Part shown: positions 1 to 8,767 of the stretch, piece after piece | Numbering within the stretch: the first letter of the stretch is position 1 | Layout: the number at the start of each line of letters is the position of its first letter | NCBI RefSeq assembly: GCF_001718415.1 | Contig: NZ_CP013378.1 | Location: 4,402,001 to 4,466,000, forward strand | Direction: 5' to 3' | From: Burkholderia pseudomultivorans | GTDB taxonomy: Bacteria > Pseudomonadota > Gammaproteobacteria > Burkholderiales > Burkholderiaceae | Length of the DNA stretch: 64,000 nt | Notes under the pieces: generated by a model | What the model was told of the DNA's origin: nothing | Seen by the model: the letters and a program-made list of their open reading frames with translations, nothing else | The model's database searches: none | Program-made: the position numbers and the translations under genes

Positions 1-1406
1 GGCCGACGATCCGGCTCGGCGTGCTGACCTCGGTCTGCGGTTTCGCGTCGATGCTGTTCTCCGGCTTTCCGGGCCTCGTGCAGCTCGGGCTGTATTCGAT
101 CGTCGGGCTGACGGCCGCCGCACTCGTCACGCGCTTCGTGCTGCCGCACCTGCGCGGCGCGCACATCGCGATCCGCGACGTGTCGCGCGTCGGCGCAGTG
201 CTCGCGCGCGCGGCCGACGCCGCGCCGCGGCTGCGCTGGCCGCTGGCCGTGCTGGTGGTCGCCGCGGCTGCGACGCTCGTGCTGCATCGCGACGCGCTGT
301 GGAGCCGCGAGCTCGCTGCGCTGAGCCCGGTGCCGGCGCGCGCGCAGGCGCTCGACGCACGCCTGCGCGCCGACGTCGGCGCGCCCGACGTGCGCTATCT
401 CGTCGTGATCGGCGCGCCGACCGAGCAGGCCGCGCTCGAACGCGCCGAGCAGGTTGCCGCGCAATTGCAGCCGCTCGTCGAGCGCGGCACGCTCGCGGGT
501 TTCGAGAGCCCCGCACGCTACCTGCCGAGCAACGCCGCGCAGCGGGCGCGCCAGGCGAGCCTGCCCGATGCCGACACGCTCGCCGCGCGAATGCGCGACG
601 CCGTCGCGAACCAGCCGATCGAACTGAAGCCCGGCCTGTTCGCGCCGTTCATCGCCGATGTCGAAGCCGCGCGCCATGCGCCGCCGATCACGCACGCGGA
701 CCTGCGCGGCACGTCGATGGCGCTCGCCGTCGACGCGCTGCTGACCGAACGCGCGGGCCGCTGGAGCGCGATGCTGCCGCTGCGCGCGCCGGACGCCACG
801 CACGCCGTGGAGCCGGCGCCGGGCCTCGACACCGCCACGATCCGCGCGGCCGTCGCGCGCGCGGGCGTGCCGGATGCGCTGTTCGTCGACATGAAGGCCG
901 AGGCCGACCGCCTGTACGTGGACTACGTGCACGAGGACATCCGGCTGTCGCTCGCCGGTTTCGCGGCGATCGCCGTGCTGCTGCTGGTCGCGCTGCGCTC
1001 GCCGCGCCGCGCCGCGCGCGCGCTCGCACCGCTGGTCGCGGCCGTGCTGGTCGTGACGGCCGGCTTCGCGCTCGCCGGCGTGCCGCTGACGATCCTGCAC
1101 CTGGTCGGGATGCTGCTGATCGTCGCGGTCGGCTCGAACTACGCGCTGTTCTTCTGCAGGCGCGACGATGCGCAGCCCGTCACGCCGTACACGCTCGTGT
1201 CGCTGCTGATCGCGAACCTCGCGACGGTCGCGGGCTTCGGGCTGCTCGCGCTGTCGCACGTGCCGCTGCTCGAAACCTTCGGGCTGACCGTCGGCCCCGG
1301 CGCAATCCTCGCGCTCGCGTTCGCGGCGATTCTCGCGCCGCGCACGGTCGCGGCAAGCCCGGACGCACGCACGAGCGGCCATGCTTCGCAGCGAGGTCGG
1401 GCATGA
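1..1406 (+). CDS. MMPL/RND-family exporter, C-terminal part (truncated by window edge)
   Basis: The frame is open to the left edge, so only the last ~465 residues are present. Two blocks of membrane helices flank a soluble segment of about 200 residues: one pair near the left edge (about residues 1-45), a single helix near 75-90, and a bundle at about 305-445. This is the second half of an RND/MMPL-type protein with its periplasmic loop. Such exporters sit in fatty-acid/aryl-polyene clusters, where they are thought to move the lipid product across the inner membrane. The stop overlaps the next start (ATGA), indicating translational coupling with the deacetylase and ketosynthase genes. The family call is solid; the substrate is inferred from neighbours only. 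Confidence 0.8.
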   Translation, partial: PTIRLGVLTSVCGFASMLFSGFPGLVQLGLYSIVGLTAAALVTRFVLPHLRGAHIAIRDVSRVGAVLARAADAAPRLRWPLAVLVVAAAATLVLHRDALWSRELAALSPVPARAQALDARLRADVGAPDVRYLVVIGAPTEQAALERAEQVAAQLQPLVERGTLAGFESPARYLPSNAAQRARQASLPDADTLAARMRDAVANQPIELKPGLFAPFIADVEAARHAPPITHADLRGTSMALAVDALLTERAGRWSAMLPLRAPDATHAVEPAPGLDTATIRAAVARAGVPDALFVDMKAEADRLYVDYVHEDIRLSLAGFAAIAVLLLVALRSPRRAARALAPLVAAVLVVTAGFALAGVPLTILHLVGMLLIVAVGSNYALFFCRRDDAQPVTPYTLVSLLIANLATVAGFGLLALSHVPLLETFGLTVGPGAILALAFAAILAPRTVAASPDARTSGHASQRGRA

Positions 1407-2299
1407 ACGCGCGCCCGGACGTTGCGCCGCACCGGCCCGGCGACCCGCGCCGCTGGAAACCCGCACCGCTGATCACCGGCACGGCCGTGCTGCATGCGGG
1501 CGCGGCCGCCGCCGTCGTCGCCGAGCCCGGCACGTGGCCGTGGGCCGTCGGCGGCGTGGTCGCATCGCATCTCGCGCTGACCGCGGCCGGCCTGTGGCCG
1601 CGCAGCGCGCTGCTCGGGCCGAACTGGACGCGGCTGCCGGCCGAGGCCGGCCGGCGCATCGCACTGACCATCGACGACGGTCCGGACCCCGACGTCACGC
1701 CGCGCGTGCTCGACCTGCTCGACCGCTACGACGCATGCGCGACGTTCTTCTGCATCGGCGATCGCGCGCGCCGCCATCCGCGGTGGATCGAAGCGATCGT
1801 CGCGCGCGGCCATGCGGTCGAAAACCACAGCCAGCGGCACCGGCATACGTTCTCGCTGTCGGGGCCGGCCGCGCTGCGAGGCGAAATCGCGGCTGCGCAA
1901 CAGGCGCTGACCGAGATCGCCGGCACGCGCCCGCTGTTTTTCCGCGCGCCTGCGGGGCTGCGCAATCCGTTTCTCGAACCGGTGCTGTGCGAGCTCGGCC
2001 TGCAGCTCGCCAGCTGGACGCGGCGCGGCTTCGACACGCGCGCGCGCGATGCCGGCAGCGTCACGCGCCGCCTGCTGCGCGGCGGACTCGAACCGCGCGA
2101 CATCCTGCTCGTGCACGACGGTCACGTCGCGCGCGACGCGCGCGGCGAACCGGTCGTGCTCGACGTGCTGCCGACGGTGCTGCGCGCGGCCGCCGACGCG
2201 CAGCTGCGCTGGACCACGCTGCGCGCCGCGCTCGCGCCCGAACCACCCGAACCGCCCGGCACGCCGGCCGTTCGCGTACCCCCGTTTGATAAAATCTGA
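1403..2299 (+). CDS. Polysaccharide deacetylase (NodB-homology, CE4) family protein
   Basis: A 298-residue protein. Two hydrophobic helices near the N-terminus (about residues 20-65) probably anchor it in the inner membrane. The catalytic NodB domain follows, with motif 1 TIDDGPDP (metal-binding Asp pair), motif 2 HSQRH (metal-binding histidines) and motif 3 RAPAG, then a late VHDGH motif. CE4 enzymes remove N- or O-acetyl groups from glycans. The ATG overlaps the stop of the MMPL gene by four bases, so the two are probably coupled. Deacetylases of this type occur in aryl-polyene clusters of Burkholderia, where the substrate is unknown. The fold is certain from the motifs; the substrate cannot be read. 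Confidence 0.85.
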   Translation: MNARPDVAPHRPGDPRRWKPAPLITGTAVLHAGAAAAVVAEPGTWPWAVGGVVASHLALTAAGLWPRSALLGPNWTRLPAEAGRRIALTIDDGPDPDVTPRVLDLLDRYDACATFFCIGDRARRHPRWIEAIVARGHAVENHSQRHRHTFSLSGPAALRGEIAAAQQALTEIAGTRPLFFRAPAGLRNPFLEPVLCELGLQLASWTRRGFDTRARDAGSVTRRLLRGGLEPRDILLVHDGHVARDARGEPVVLDVLPTVLRAAADAQLRWTTLRAALAPEPPEPPGTPAVRVPPFDKI

Positions 2300-2362
2300 C
2301 CATCTTCGGCGCGCCTGCCAGCCCTGCTGCGGCGCCCGTTCCGGCCCCCGGATGCGATCCTC

Positions 2363-3583
2363 GTGAAACCTCTCCTGCTCTCGCACTTCACCGCCACCAG
2401 CTGCCTCGGCCGCGGCCTCGACGCGACTCTCGACGCGCTGCGTCACGCGCGCGGCGGGCTCGCGCCATGCCACTTCGAGCGCGCGGATCTCGACACGTGG
2501 ATCGGCGCGGTGGACGGCGTCGATGCGCAGCCGGTGCGCGCCGATCTCGCCGACTTCGAATGCCGCAACAACCGTCTCGCGCAGCTCGGCCTGACGCAGG
2601 ACGATTTCGCCGCACGCGTGGCCGCGGCCGTGTCGCGCTACGGCGCGGCGCGCGTCGGCGTATTCGTCGGCACCAGCACGGCCGGCATCCTCGAGACCGA
2701 GCGCGCGTACCAGCGCCGCGATCCCGCGAGCGGCGCGCTACCCGCCGAGTTCCGCTACGCGCACACCCACAACCCGTATTCGCCGGCCGCGTTCGTGCGC
2801 GCGTATTTCGCGCTGCGCGGGCCGGCGATGGCGATCTCGTCCGCGTGCTCGTCGGGCGCGAAGGTGTTCGGCTCCGCGCGCCGCATGATCGAAGCGGGAC
2901 TGATCGACGCGGCCGTGGTCGGCGGCGTCGATTCGCTGTGCCTGACGACGCTGTACGGCTTCAATTCGCTCGAACTGCTGTCGCGGCAGCCGTGCCGGCC
3001 GTTCGACGTCGCGCGCGACGGCATCTCGATCGGCGAGGCCGCCGCGTTCGCGCTCGTCGAGCGCCTGCCCGCCGCACCCGCCGACGACGCCGTGCTGCTG
3101 CTCGGCATCGGCGAATCGAGCGACGCGCATCACATGTCGTCGCCGCATCCGGAAGGACTCGGCGCGCGCGTCGCGATCGGGCAGGCACTCGCCTCGGCCG
3201 GCCTCGACGCGACCGACATCGACTACGTGAACCTGCACGGCACCGCGACGCCGAGCAACGACGCCGCCGAGAGCCGCGCGATGGGCGCGCTGTTCGCCGG
3301 CACGCCGTGCAGCTCGACGAAGGGCGCGACCGGCCACACGCTCGGCGCGGCCGGCGCGCTCGAAGCAGTCGTCTGCGCGCTCGCGCTGCGCGCGCAGTTC
3401 GTGCCGGCCGGCGTCAACACGACGCAGCCCGACCCGGCCCTCGCGCCCGACTACCTGCTCGCGAGCCGCGATGCGCGCGTGCGCGCCGTCCTCTCCAATT
3501 CGTTCGGCTTCGGCGGCACGAATTGCAGCCTGATCCTCGGCCATGCCGATCATGCGCGCCGCCACGGCGCCGTCGCTCCATGA
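2363..3583 (+). CDS. Beta-ketoacyl-ACP synthase (FabF/KAS II-like)
   Basis: A 406-residue condensing enzyme with the complete KAS II triad: nucleophile Cys162 in SSACSSGAKVF, His in NLHGTATPSND and His in KGATGHTLGAAGA. It elongates acyl-ACP with malonyl-ACP. The context (MMPL exporter, ketosynthase-like partner, hotdog dehydratase) fits an aryl-polyene or specialised fatty-acid pathway rather than housekeeping FabF. The start is GTG at 2363. The gap of about 60 bases before it is the largest in this run and holds a TAAAAT -10-like hexamer at 2290-2295. The stop overlaps the next ATG by four bases, so the two ketosynthase-type proteins are likely made together as a pair. Confidence 0.88.
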   Translation: MKPLLLSHFTATSCLGRGLDATLDALRHARGGLAPCHFERADLDTWIGAVDGVDAQPVRADLADFECRNNRLAQLGLTQDDFAARVAAAVSRYGAARVGVFVGTSTAGILETERAYQRRDPASGALPAEFRYAHTHNPYSPAAFVRAYFALRGPAMAISSACSSGAKVFGSARRMIEAGLIDAAVVGGVDSLCLTTLYGFNSLELLSRQPCRPFDVARDGISIGEAAAFALVERLPAAPADDAVLLLGIGESSDAHHMSSPHPEGLGARVAIGQALASAGLDATDIDYVNLHGTATPSNDAAESRAMGALFAGTPCSSTKGATGHTLGAAGALEAVVCALALRAQFVPAGVNTTQPDPALAPDYLLASRDARVRAVLSNSFGFGGTNCSLILGHADHARRHGAVAP

Positions 3584-4398
3584 AACTGACCGCCTTCATC
3601 GAAAGCATCGGCCTCGTCGGCCCGGGCCTGAACGACTGGCCGCAAGCGGCCGACGTGCTCGCGGGCCGCGCGGCCTACGCGCCGGCGCGCACCGTGCTGC
3701 CGCCGCCGGCCGGCCTGCCATCGGCCGAACGGCGCCGCACCGGCCCCGTCGTGCGCGTCGCGCTCGCGGTCGGCCATGAAGCGGTAGCCGCGAGCGGGCG
3801 CGATGCGGCGACGCTCGCGACCGTGTTCAGCGCGTCCGGCGGCGACGGCCAGAACTGCCATGCGATCTGCGAAACGCTCGCCGGCGACGACCGCCAGCTG
3901 TCGCCGACGCGCTTCCACAACTCCGTGCACAACGCGCCCGCCGGCTACTGGAGCATCGCGACCCGCGCGATGGCGACCTCGAACGTGCTGTGCGCGCACG
4001 ACGGCAGCTTCGCAGCCGGCCTGCTCGAGAGCCTGTGCCAGGTCGCGGTCGATCGCGTGCCGAGCCTGCTGATCGCCTACGACACCGACTATCCGGAACC
4101 GCTGCACGCGGTGCGGCCGATCGCCGACGCGTTCGGCGTCGCGCTCGTGCTCGCGCCCGATGCGAATGCAACGACGCTCGCGCGCATCGACGTACAGCTC
4201 ACCGATGCACCGGCAACCATGCTTGCACACGCCGAACTCGAAGCGTTGCGCACCGGCAACCCGGCCGCACGCGTGCTGCCGCTGCTCGACGCGCTGGCCG
4301 CGCGGCGTACGACGTGCGTCGTGCTCGACTATCTGGACGATACGCGCGTGCAGGTCGACGTCGCGATGCCGGACGCGTCCCCGGAGCGCGCGCAATGA
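3580..4398 (+). CDS. Beta-ketoacyl synthase-like chain-length-factor protein
   Basis: A 272-residue protein resembling the N-terminal half of a ketosynthase (Ketoacyl-synt_2 type, as in ApeC of aryl-polyene clusters). It keeps the fold signature SASGGDGQN and RFHNSVHNAPAGYWSI. Where the active-site cysteine would sit the sequence reads NVLCAHDGSF, and the C-terminal catalytic histidines are absent because the protein is short. It is probably a non-catalytic heterodimer partner of the upstream KAS, setting chain length or specificity. It overlaps the genes on both sides by ATGA, the usual sign of coupled synthesis of a complex. The partner role is inferred from family behaviour and gene order. 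Confidence 0.75.
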   Translation: MKLTAFIESIGLVGPGLNDWPQAADVLAGRAAYAPARTVLPPPAGLPSAERRRTGPVVRVALAVGHEAVAASGRDAATLATVFSASGGDGQNCHAICETLAGDDRQLSPTRFHNSVHNAPAGYWSIATRAMATSNVLCAHDGSFAAGLLESLCQVAVDRVPSLLIAYDTDYPEPLHAVRPIADAFGVALVLAPDANATTLARIDVQLTDAPATMLAHAELEALRTGNPAARVLPLLDALAARRTTCVVLDYLDDTRVQVDVAMPDASPERAQ

Positions 4399-4892
4399 CG
4401 ATCACGCCGACGCCGCCGCTCGACCACGCCTGGATCGCCGCGCATGTTCCGCACGCCGGTGCGATGTGCGTGCTCGATACGGTCGATGCGTGGGACGCCG
4501 CACGGATTCGCTGCACGGCCACGAGCCACCGCGATCCGCACAATCCGCTGCGCTCGCACGACCGGCTCGCGTCGGTCTGCGGAATCGAATACGCGGCGCA
4601 GGCGATGGCCGTGCACGGCGCGCTGCTCGGCGCGCGGCAGGAGCGTCCGCGGGTCGGCTATCTCGCGAGCGTGCGCAATGTCGACGCGTTCGTCGAGCGA
4701 CTCGACACGTTCGAGCTGCCGCTGACGATCGAAGCCGAACGCATCGGCGGCGACGACCGTTCGGTGCTGTACGGCTTCGCGCTGCGCTGCGGCGAGCGTG
4801 TGCTGCTGAGCGGCCGCGCGACGGTCATGCTCGACGCCGCGGCGGCCGGCGCCTTGCGTGCGCCGCTTGCCGCCGATGAAGCCACCCGATGA
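4395..4892 (+). CDS. 3-hydroxyacyl-ACP dehydratase-like hotdog protein
   Basis: A 165-residue single hotdog-fold protein. The N-terminal segment AAHVPHAGAMCVLDTV matches the FabA/FabZ-like HxxxM/F region around the catalytic histidine, and CGIEYAAQAMAVHGALL is the central hotdog helix. Members of this group dehydrate 3-hydroxyacyl-ACP in the aryl-polyene pathway (ApeI/ApeP type), giving the conjugated double bonds. It starts by ATGA overlap with the ketosynthase-like gene. No ketoreductase follows within the window, so that activity must be encoded to the left or elsewhere. The family call is good; the exact ApeI versus ApeP assignment is not made. Confidence 0.75.
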   Translation: MTITPTPPLDHAWIAAHVPHAGAMCVLDTVDAWDAARIRCTATSHRDPHNPLRSHDRLASVCGIEYAAQAMAVHGALLGARQERPRVGYLASVRNVDAFVERLDTFELPLTIEAERIGGDDRSVLYGFALRCGERVLLSGRATVMLDAAAAGALRAPLAADEATR

Positions 4893-4914
4893 ATCCACTC
4901 GAGGAAACCAGGTC

Positions 4915-5187
4915 GTGAAAATTCGCCCGTTCGTTTGCACCGCGCTCGTGCTCGCGCTGATCAGCCCGCTCGCGCACGCGGACATGTCGGAAGTGAAGCA
5001 GGACATCAAGCGCGACTCGAAGGAAGCTGCGCACAAGACCGGCGAGGCCGCGCGCAGCTTCGGCCATGCGACCGCCAGCGCCGCGAAGACGGTCGGTCAC
5101 GGCATCGCGCATGCGTCGCGCGAAGGCTGGGACGCCACCAAGCGCACGACGAAGCGGATCTTCCACAAGAACGACAGCAACGATTGA
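4915..5187 (+). CDS. Small secreted, amphipathic-helix protein of unknown function
   Basis: A 90-residue protein. The GTG start at 4915 is supported by a GAGGAAA ribosome site eight bases upstream and puts a clean signal peptide at the N-terminus (KIR, hydrophobic run, cleavage after AHA). The mature part is Lys/His/Ala-rich with repeating hydrophobic spacing (DIKRDSKEAAHKTGEAA, ATASAAKTVGHGIA), predicting one or two long basic amphipathic helices. It lies 22 bases after the dehydratase gene and is probably the last gene of the operon, so a periplasmic role linked to the lipid product is possible. No catalytic motif is visible. Proteins like this are often mislabelled as excinuclease subunits; nothing here supports that. 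Confidence 0.75.
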   Translation: MKIRPFVCTALVLALISPLAHADMSEVKQDIKRDSKEAAHKTGEAARSFGHATASAAKTVGHGIAHASREGWDATKRTTKRIFHKNDSND

Positions 5188-5241
5188 GCGCGCACGGCGG
5201 CGCGGTTGACGCGCCGCGCCGCCGCACCGCCGTCCGTCACG

Positions 5242-5451
5242 TCATGCGCCGCGTCGCGTGCGGCGCGCCGGTCTTGCCACCGGTTTGCGCGCGAAGCATC
5301 TGCCGTACGCGACGAGCCAGCAATCGCGGTGATCGAAGTTGCGCAGCAGCCGTGCGCGACGCCGCTCGAGCCAGTGCAGCGCGATCGTCATCGTCAGCGC
5401 GACGGCCAGCGCCGCACCGCCGATCGCGACACCCATCCAGTCTTCACCCAT
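5242..5451 (-). CDS. Small single-pass membrane protein, hypothetical
   Basis: A 69-residue frame on the minus strand starting MGEDWMGVAIGG. The ATG at 5451 is preceded by a strong GGAGGAGG ribosome site, better than most real genes nearby. The protein has one clear hydrophobic helix (about residues 7-27, GVAIGGAALAVALTMTIALHW) followed by a very basic tail, a plausible N-out/C-in small membrane protein. It sits downstream of phaB on the same strand with about 135 bases between. I recognise no family. The arginine-rich tail is also what random GC-rich frames look like, so confidence rests mainly on the ribosome site and membrane segment. Confidence 0.5.
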   Translation of the reverse strand: MGEDWMGVAIGGAALAVALTMTIALHWLERRRARLLRNFDHRDCWLVAYGRCFARKPVARPARRTRRGA

Positions 5452-5586
5452 GCCTCCTCCGGAATGCAAGGCCGACGCGCGTCACGCGACAGGACGACTC
5501 GCGTCGTCGCGTGTGCGCCGCGCCGGCGCTGGATACAGCGGAAGCGCGGCCCGGACGCGCGCGAACGCCGCCCGGGCCGCCGCGCG

Positions 5587-6330
5587 TCAGTGCATGTGCT
5601 GGCCGCCGTTGATCGCGATGTTGGAGCCCGTCACGAAACCGGCGTCCTCCGAGCACAGGTACGCGACCAGCGCCGCGACTTCCTCGGGCTTGCCGAGCCG
5701 GCCCGCGGGAATCTGCGGGAGGATCTTCGAGTCGAGGATGTCCTGCGGGATCGCCGTCACCATCTTCGTCGCGAGATAGCCCGGCGACACCGTGTTCACC
5801 GTCACGCCCTTGCGCGCGACTTCCAGCGCGAGCGATTTCGTGAAGCCGTGCATGCCGGCCTTCGCGGCCGCATAGTTGGTCTGGCCGACCGAGCCCTTCG
5901 AACCGTTGACCGACGAGATGTTGACGATCCGCCCCCAGCCGCGCTCGACCATGCTTTCGCATACCGGCTTGGTCATGTTGAACACGGAGTCGAGGTTGGT
6001 GCGGATCACCGTGTCCCAGTTCACCTTGTCAAGCTTGCGCAGCGTCATGTCGCGCGTGATGCCCGCATTGTTCACCAGGATGTCGACCGCGCCGACGTCG
6101 CGCACGATCTTCTCGACGCACTGCTGGCACGAGTCGTAGTCGGCCACGTCGACCGGATACGCGTCGAACGCGCGGCCGGCCGCGTGCATCTCGGTCAGCC
6201 ACTGATCGGCACCCGTGTTGTTCGGCGAATACGTGACCACCACACGGTGACCCGCGTCGTGCAACCGGATGCTGATCGCCTCGCCGAGCCCGCCCATACC
6301 ACCTGTCACCACTGCAATTCGCTTAGTCAT
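5587..6330 (-). CDS. phaB: Acetoacetyl-CoA reductase (NADPH)
   Basis: A 247-residue short-chain dehydrogenase that reduces acetoacetyl-CoA to (R)-3-hydroxybutyryl-CoA, the second step of polyhydroxybutyrate synthesis. The N-terminal cofactor motif TGGMGGLGEAI, the NNAG motif and the catalytic Ser/Tyr/Lys set (NISSVNGSKGSVGQTNYAAAKAG) are all present. The C-terminus INGGQHMH is typical of PhaB. The ATG at 6330 gives the usual length; a TTG six codons upstream is the alternative. It lies about 225 bases downstream of phaA, so it is probably co-transcribed with it. No phaC is adjacent. Confidence 0.93.
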   Translation of the reverse strand: MTKRIAVVTGGMGGLGEAISIRLHDAGHRVVVTYSPNNTGADQWLTEMHAAGRAFDAYPVDVADYDSCQQCVEKIVRDVGAVDILVNNAGITRDMTLRKLDKVNWDTVIRTNLDSVFNMTKPVCESMVERGWGRIVNISSVNGSKGSVGQTNYAAAKAGMHGFTKSLALEVARKGVTVNTVSPGYLATKMVTAIPQDILDSKILPQIPAGRLGKPEEVAALVAYLCSEDAGFVTGSNIAINGGQHMH

Positions 6331-6555
6331 CCTATTATTTACAGACAAAAAAAGTCATCGATCCGGAACCGCGGCATCGTCGATGCCGCCGCCCCCCGCT
6401 GCGATGCGCTGCCGCCGGTTCCGCTGCCCGACGGGACCGGCTTGCGCACCGGAACATCGCGCTTGTGGTTCGCTGCTTGTGGTGCGCGAAAAACTGCACG
6501 CATCCGCGGCGCCGGCATGCGCCGCGCGCGGATGCGCGGTATCGCCAGATCCTGC

Positions 6556-7737
6556 TCAGTCGCGCTCGACCGCGAGCGCGACGCCCATCCCGCCGCCGAT
6601 GCACAGCGACGCCAGCCCGCGCTTCGCATCGCGCTTGACCATCTCGTGCAGCAGCGTCACCAGGATCCGGCAGCCCGACGCGCCGATCGGATGACCGATC
6701 GCGATCGCCCCGCCGTTCACGTTCACCTTCGACGTGTCCCAGCCCATCTGCTTGTGCACCGCCAGCGCCTGCGCCGCGAACGCCTCGTTGATCTCCATCA
6801 GGTCCAGGTCGCCCGGCGTCCAGCCCGCACGCTCCAGGCAGCGGCGCGATGCCGGCACCGGACCCATGCCCATCACGCTCGGATCGACGCCCGCGTTCGC
6901 GTAGGCCTTGATCCGCGCGAGCGGCGTCAGCCCCAGCGCCTCGGCGCGCCTGGCCGACATCACCAGCACCGCCGCCGCGCCGTCGTTGATCCCCGACGCG
7001 TTGGCCGCCGTCACCGTGCCGTCCTTCGCGAACGCCGGCTTCAGGCCCGCGAGCGACTCCGCCGTCACGCCGTGACGCACGAACTCGTCCGTCTTGAACT
7101 GCAGCGGCTCGCCCTTGCGCTGCGGGATCGACACCGGCACGATCTCGTCGTCGAAGCGGCCGGCCTTTTGCGCGGCCTCGGCCTTGTTCTGCGACAGCGC
7201 CGCGAACGCGTCCTGCTCTTCACGCGTGATCCCGTATTCCTTCGCGACGTTCTCCGCCGTGATCCCCATGTGGTACTGGTTGTACACGTCCCACAGCCCG
7301 TCGACGATCATCGTGTCGACCAGCTTCGCGTCGCCCATCCGGAAGCCGTCGCGCGAGCCCGGCAGCACGTGCGGCGCCGCGCTCATGTTCTCCTGGCCGC
7401 CCGCGATCACGATGTCCGCGTCGCCCGCGACGATCGCGTTGGCCGCCAGCATCACCGCCTTCAGGCCCGAGCCGCACACCTTGTTGATCGTCATCCCCGG
7501 CACTGCGCTCGGCAGCCCGGCCTTGATCAGCGACTGGCGCGCCGGATTCTGGCCCGAGCCCGCCGTCAGCACCTGGCCCAGGATCACTTCGCTCACCTGC
7601 TCGGGCTTCACGCCCGCACGCTCCAGCACCGCGCGAACCACCGTCGCGCCCAGCTCGGGTGCCGCGATCTTCGCCAGCGAACCGCCGAATTTGCCGACCG
7701 CGGTCCGCGCGGCCGATACGATCACTACGTCCGTCAT
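6556..7737 (-). CDS. phaA: Acetyl-CoA acetyltransferase (beta-ketothiolase)
   Basis: A 393-residue thiolase condensing two acetyl-CoA into acetoacetyl-CoA for polyhydroxybutyrate synthesis. The nucleophile Cys88 lies in [18 protein letters not shown] and GHPIGASG carry the active-site Asn and His, and the C-terminal SLCIGGGMG carries the second catalytic Cys. The length matches PhaA exactly from the ATG at 7737, preceded by CAGGAAC; an in-frame ATG five codons upstream is less likely. It lies between phasin (upstream) and phaB (downstream), all on the minus strand. Confidence 0.95.
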   Translation of the reverse strand: MTDVVIVSAARTAVGKFGGSLAKIAAPELGATVVRAVLERAGVKPEQVSEVILGQVLTAGSGQNPARQSLIKAGLPSAVPGMTINKVCGSGLKAVMLAANAIVAGDADIVIAGGQENMSAAPHVLPGSRDGFRMGDAKLVDTMIVDGLWDVYNQYHMGITAENVAKEYGITREEQDAFAALSQNKAEAAQKAGRFDDEIVPVSIPQRKGEPLQFKTDEFVRHGVTAESLAGLKPAFAKDGTVTAANASGINDGAAAVLVMSARRAEALGLTPLARIKAYANAGVDPSVMGMGPVPASRRCLERAGWTPGDLDLMEINEAFAAQALAVHKQMGWDTSKVNVNGGAIAIGHPIGASGCRILVTLLHEMVKRDAKRGLASLCIGGGMGVALAVERD

Positions 7738-8042
7738 GTTCAGTTCCTGCATCGAAGTCAGATTGTCGTGTAGACGCCGGTCACGGACGGGCCGTGGCCG
7801 GCAATGACGCACGTCGGGACGCGAACGGCACGCGCTGCGGCCGCTCGCGCGCCCGTTGCACGCAGCACGAACGAAGGCGCGCCAGCCGGCCGCTCCGCCA
7901 GCGTCAGGGGGCGCCGGGCCGCTCGAAACGCGGGCCGGCGCACCGCGGCACACCAGATTGGCGTCGCCCCCCGCGTGGCACACGCGAGGCGTCGCGACAT
8001 CCGGCGCCGCTCACTCGTGTCGCGCCGAGGCGCGACACGCGG
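7738..8042. other. Gene-free stretch between phasin and phaA
   Basis: About 305 bases with no convincing gene. The only frames are arginine/alanine-rich and lack ribosome sites. It contains the hairpin just after the phasin stop (8016-8039) and presumably the phaA promoter and leader, but no clear -35/-10 pair could be picked out in this GC-rich sequence. Confidence 0.5.
8016..8039 (-). terminator. Hairpin directly after the phasin stop codon
   Basis: A perfect nine-base inverted repeat (8016-8024 with 8031-8039, CGTGTCGCG arms, six-base loop) lies four bases beyond the phasin stop on the minus strand. There is no run of U after it, so it may act as an RNA 3' stabiliser or attenuator between phaP and phaA rather than a full intrinsic terminator. 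Confidence 0.4.
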
Positions 8043-8624
8043 TCATTCCGACGATTCGCGCGCGGCCGCTTCCTTGCGGGCCGCGGCGGCCGTCTGCTTG
8101 GCGCTGCGCGCCGCCGTCTCACCGGCTGCCTCGAAGCTGCTTTGCGCGGCCTCGATCGCCTGGCCCGTCGCCGCGCGCACCGAATCGGCCGCCGCGCTCG
8201 CCGCGGACAGCGCCGAATTCAGCGCGGCTACCACCGGCGCCGAGCCGGCCGGCGCGTGCTTCGTCAGCTCGCCGAGCACGTCCTTCAGGCGCTTGTCGGC
8301 CTGCTCGTATTGCGCGTGCACCACTTTCTGCCATTCGGCCTGCGTCGACACCGCGATGTCGAACAGATGGCGGCTGTACGACACGGCCTTGCCGGTCGCT
8401 TCCTGAGGCGCGGCCACCTGCTGCGCGAAACTGGCCGCCGGATTGTTGCTGTTGAACGCGCCCTTCAGCTTGTCCTCGTACTCGGCGAGCGCGGTCTTGG
8501 TCGCCTGCAGGTTGAGTTCGACGACGGCTTCGAAGCCCTGGATTGCCGGACGGGCAATCGCGAACCAGGCGGCGATACCGGATTGATAATCGGCGGCGAA
8601 TTTTTCGGGGGCAAATACGGACAT
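8043..8624 (-). CDS. phaP: Phasin (PHA granule-associated protein)
   Basis: A 193-residue protein beginning MSVFAPEKFAADYQSG, the phasin N-terminus of Burkholderia/Ralstonia. The middle (PAIQGFEAVVELNLQATK and following) is a long amphipathic helical segment, and the tail is Ala/Lys/Glu-rich (TAAAARKEAAARESSE). Phasins coat polyhydroxyalkanoate granules and limit coalescence. The ATG at 8624 has a CAGGAG ribosome site; an upstream in-frame extension reads as leader, not protein. The gene precedes phaA on the same strand. Its upstream region is AT-rich with inverted repeats (8701-8728, 8753-8767), suggesting its own regulated promoter. Confidence 0.92.
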   Translation of the reverse strand: MSVFAPEKFAADYQSGIAAWFAIARPAIQGFEAVVELNLQATKTALAEYEDKLKGAFNSNNPAASFAQQVAAPQEATGKAVSYSRHLFDIAVSTQAEWQKVVHAQYEQADKRLKDVLGELTKHAPAGSAPVVAALNSALSAASAAADSVRAATGQAIEAAQSSFEAAGETAARSAKQTAAAARKEAAARESSE

Positions 8625-8700
8625 CGGGCACGCTCCTGTTAGCAATGCGAGAGACGACGTAAAGAAATTGGAAGTCAAATCGAAGCTGCTTCCTTATCGA

Positions 8701-8728
8701 CATCCCGTGATTCATTCAGAACGGGATG
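8701..8728. promoter_or_regulatory. Inverted repeat in the phaP leader/promoter
   Basis: Arms CATCCCGT (8701-8708) and ACGGGATG (8721-8728), eight perfect pairs with a 12-base loop, 77-104 bases upstream of the phasin start. It could be an operator or an RNA hairpin in the phaP leader; the regulator is unknown. Confidence 0.35.
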
Positions 8729-8752
8729 TGAAGGAAAGCCATTCTAGAGCGA

Positions 8753-8767
8753 TTAATTGTCAATTAA
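8753..8767. promoter_or_regulatory. TTAATTG-T-CAATTAA palindrome upstream of phaP
   Basis: A perfect seven-base inverted repeat with a one-base centre in the AT-rich promoter region of phaP. Read on the minus strand it runs through a TTGACA-like hexamer and lies close to a TAGAAT -10-like element, so a protein bound here would occlude the promoter. Candidate operator only. Confidence 0.35.

Noticed and set aside
7758..8000. 80-codon minus-strand frame between phaA and phaP
   Set aside because: Arg/Ala-rich composition without a start signal or conserved features.
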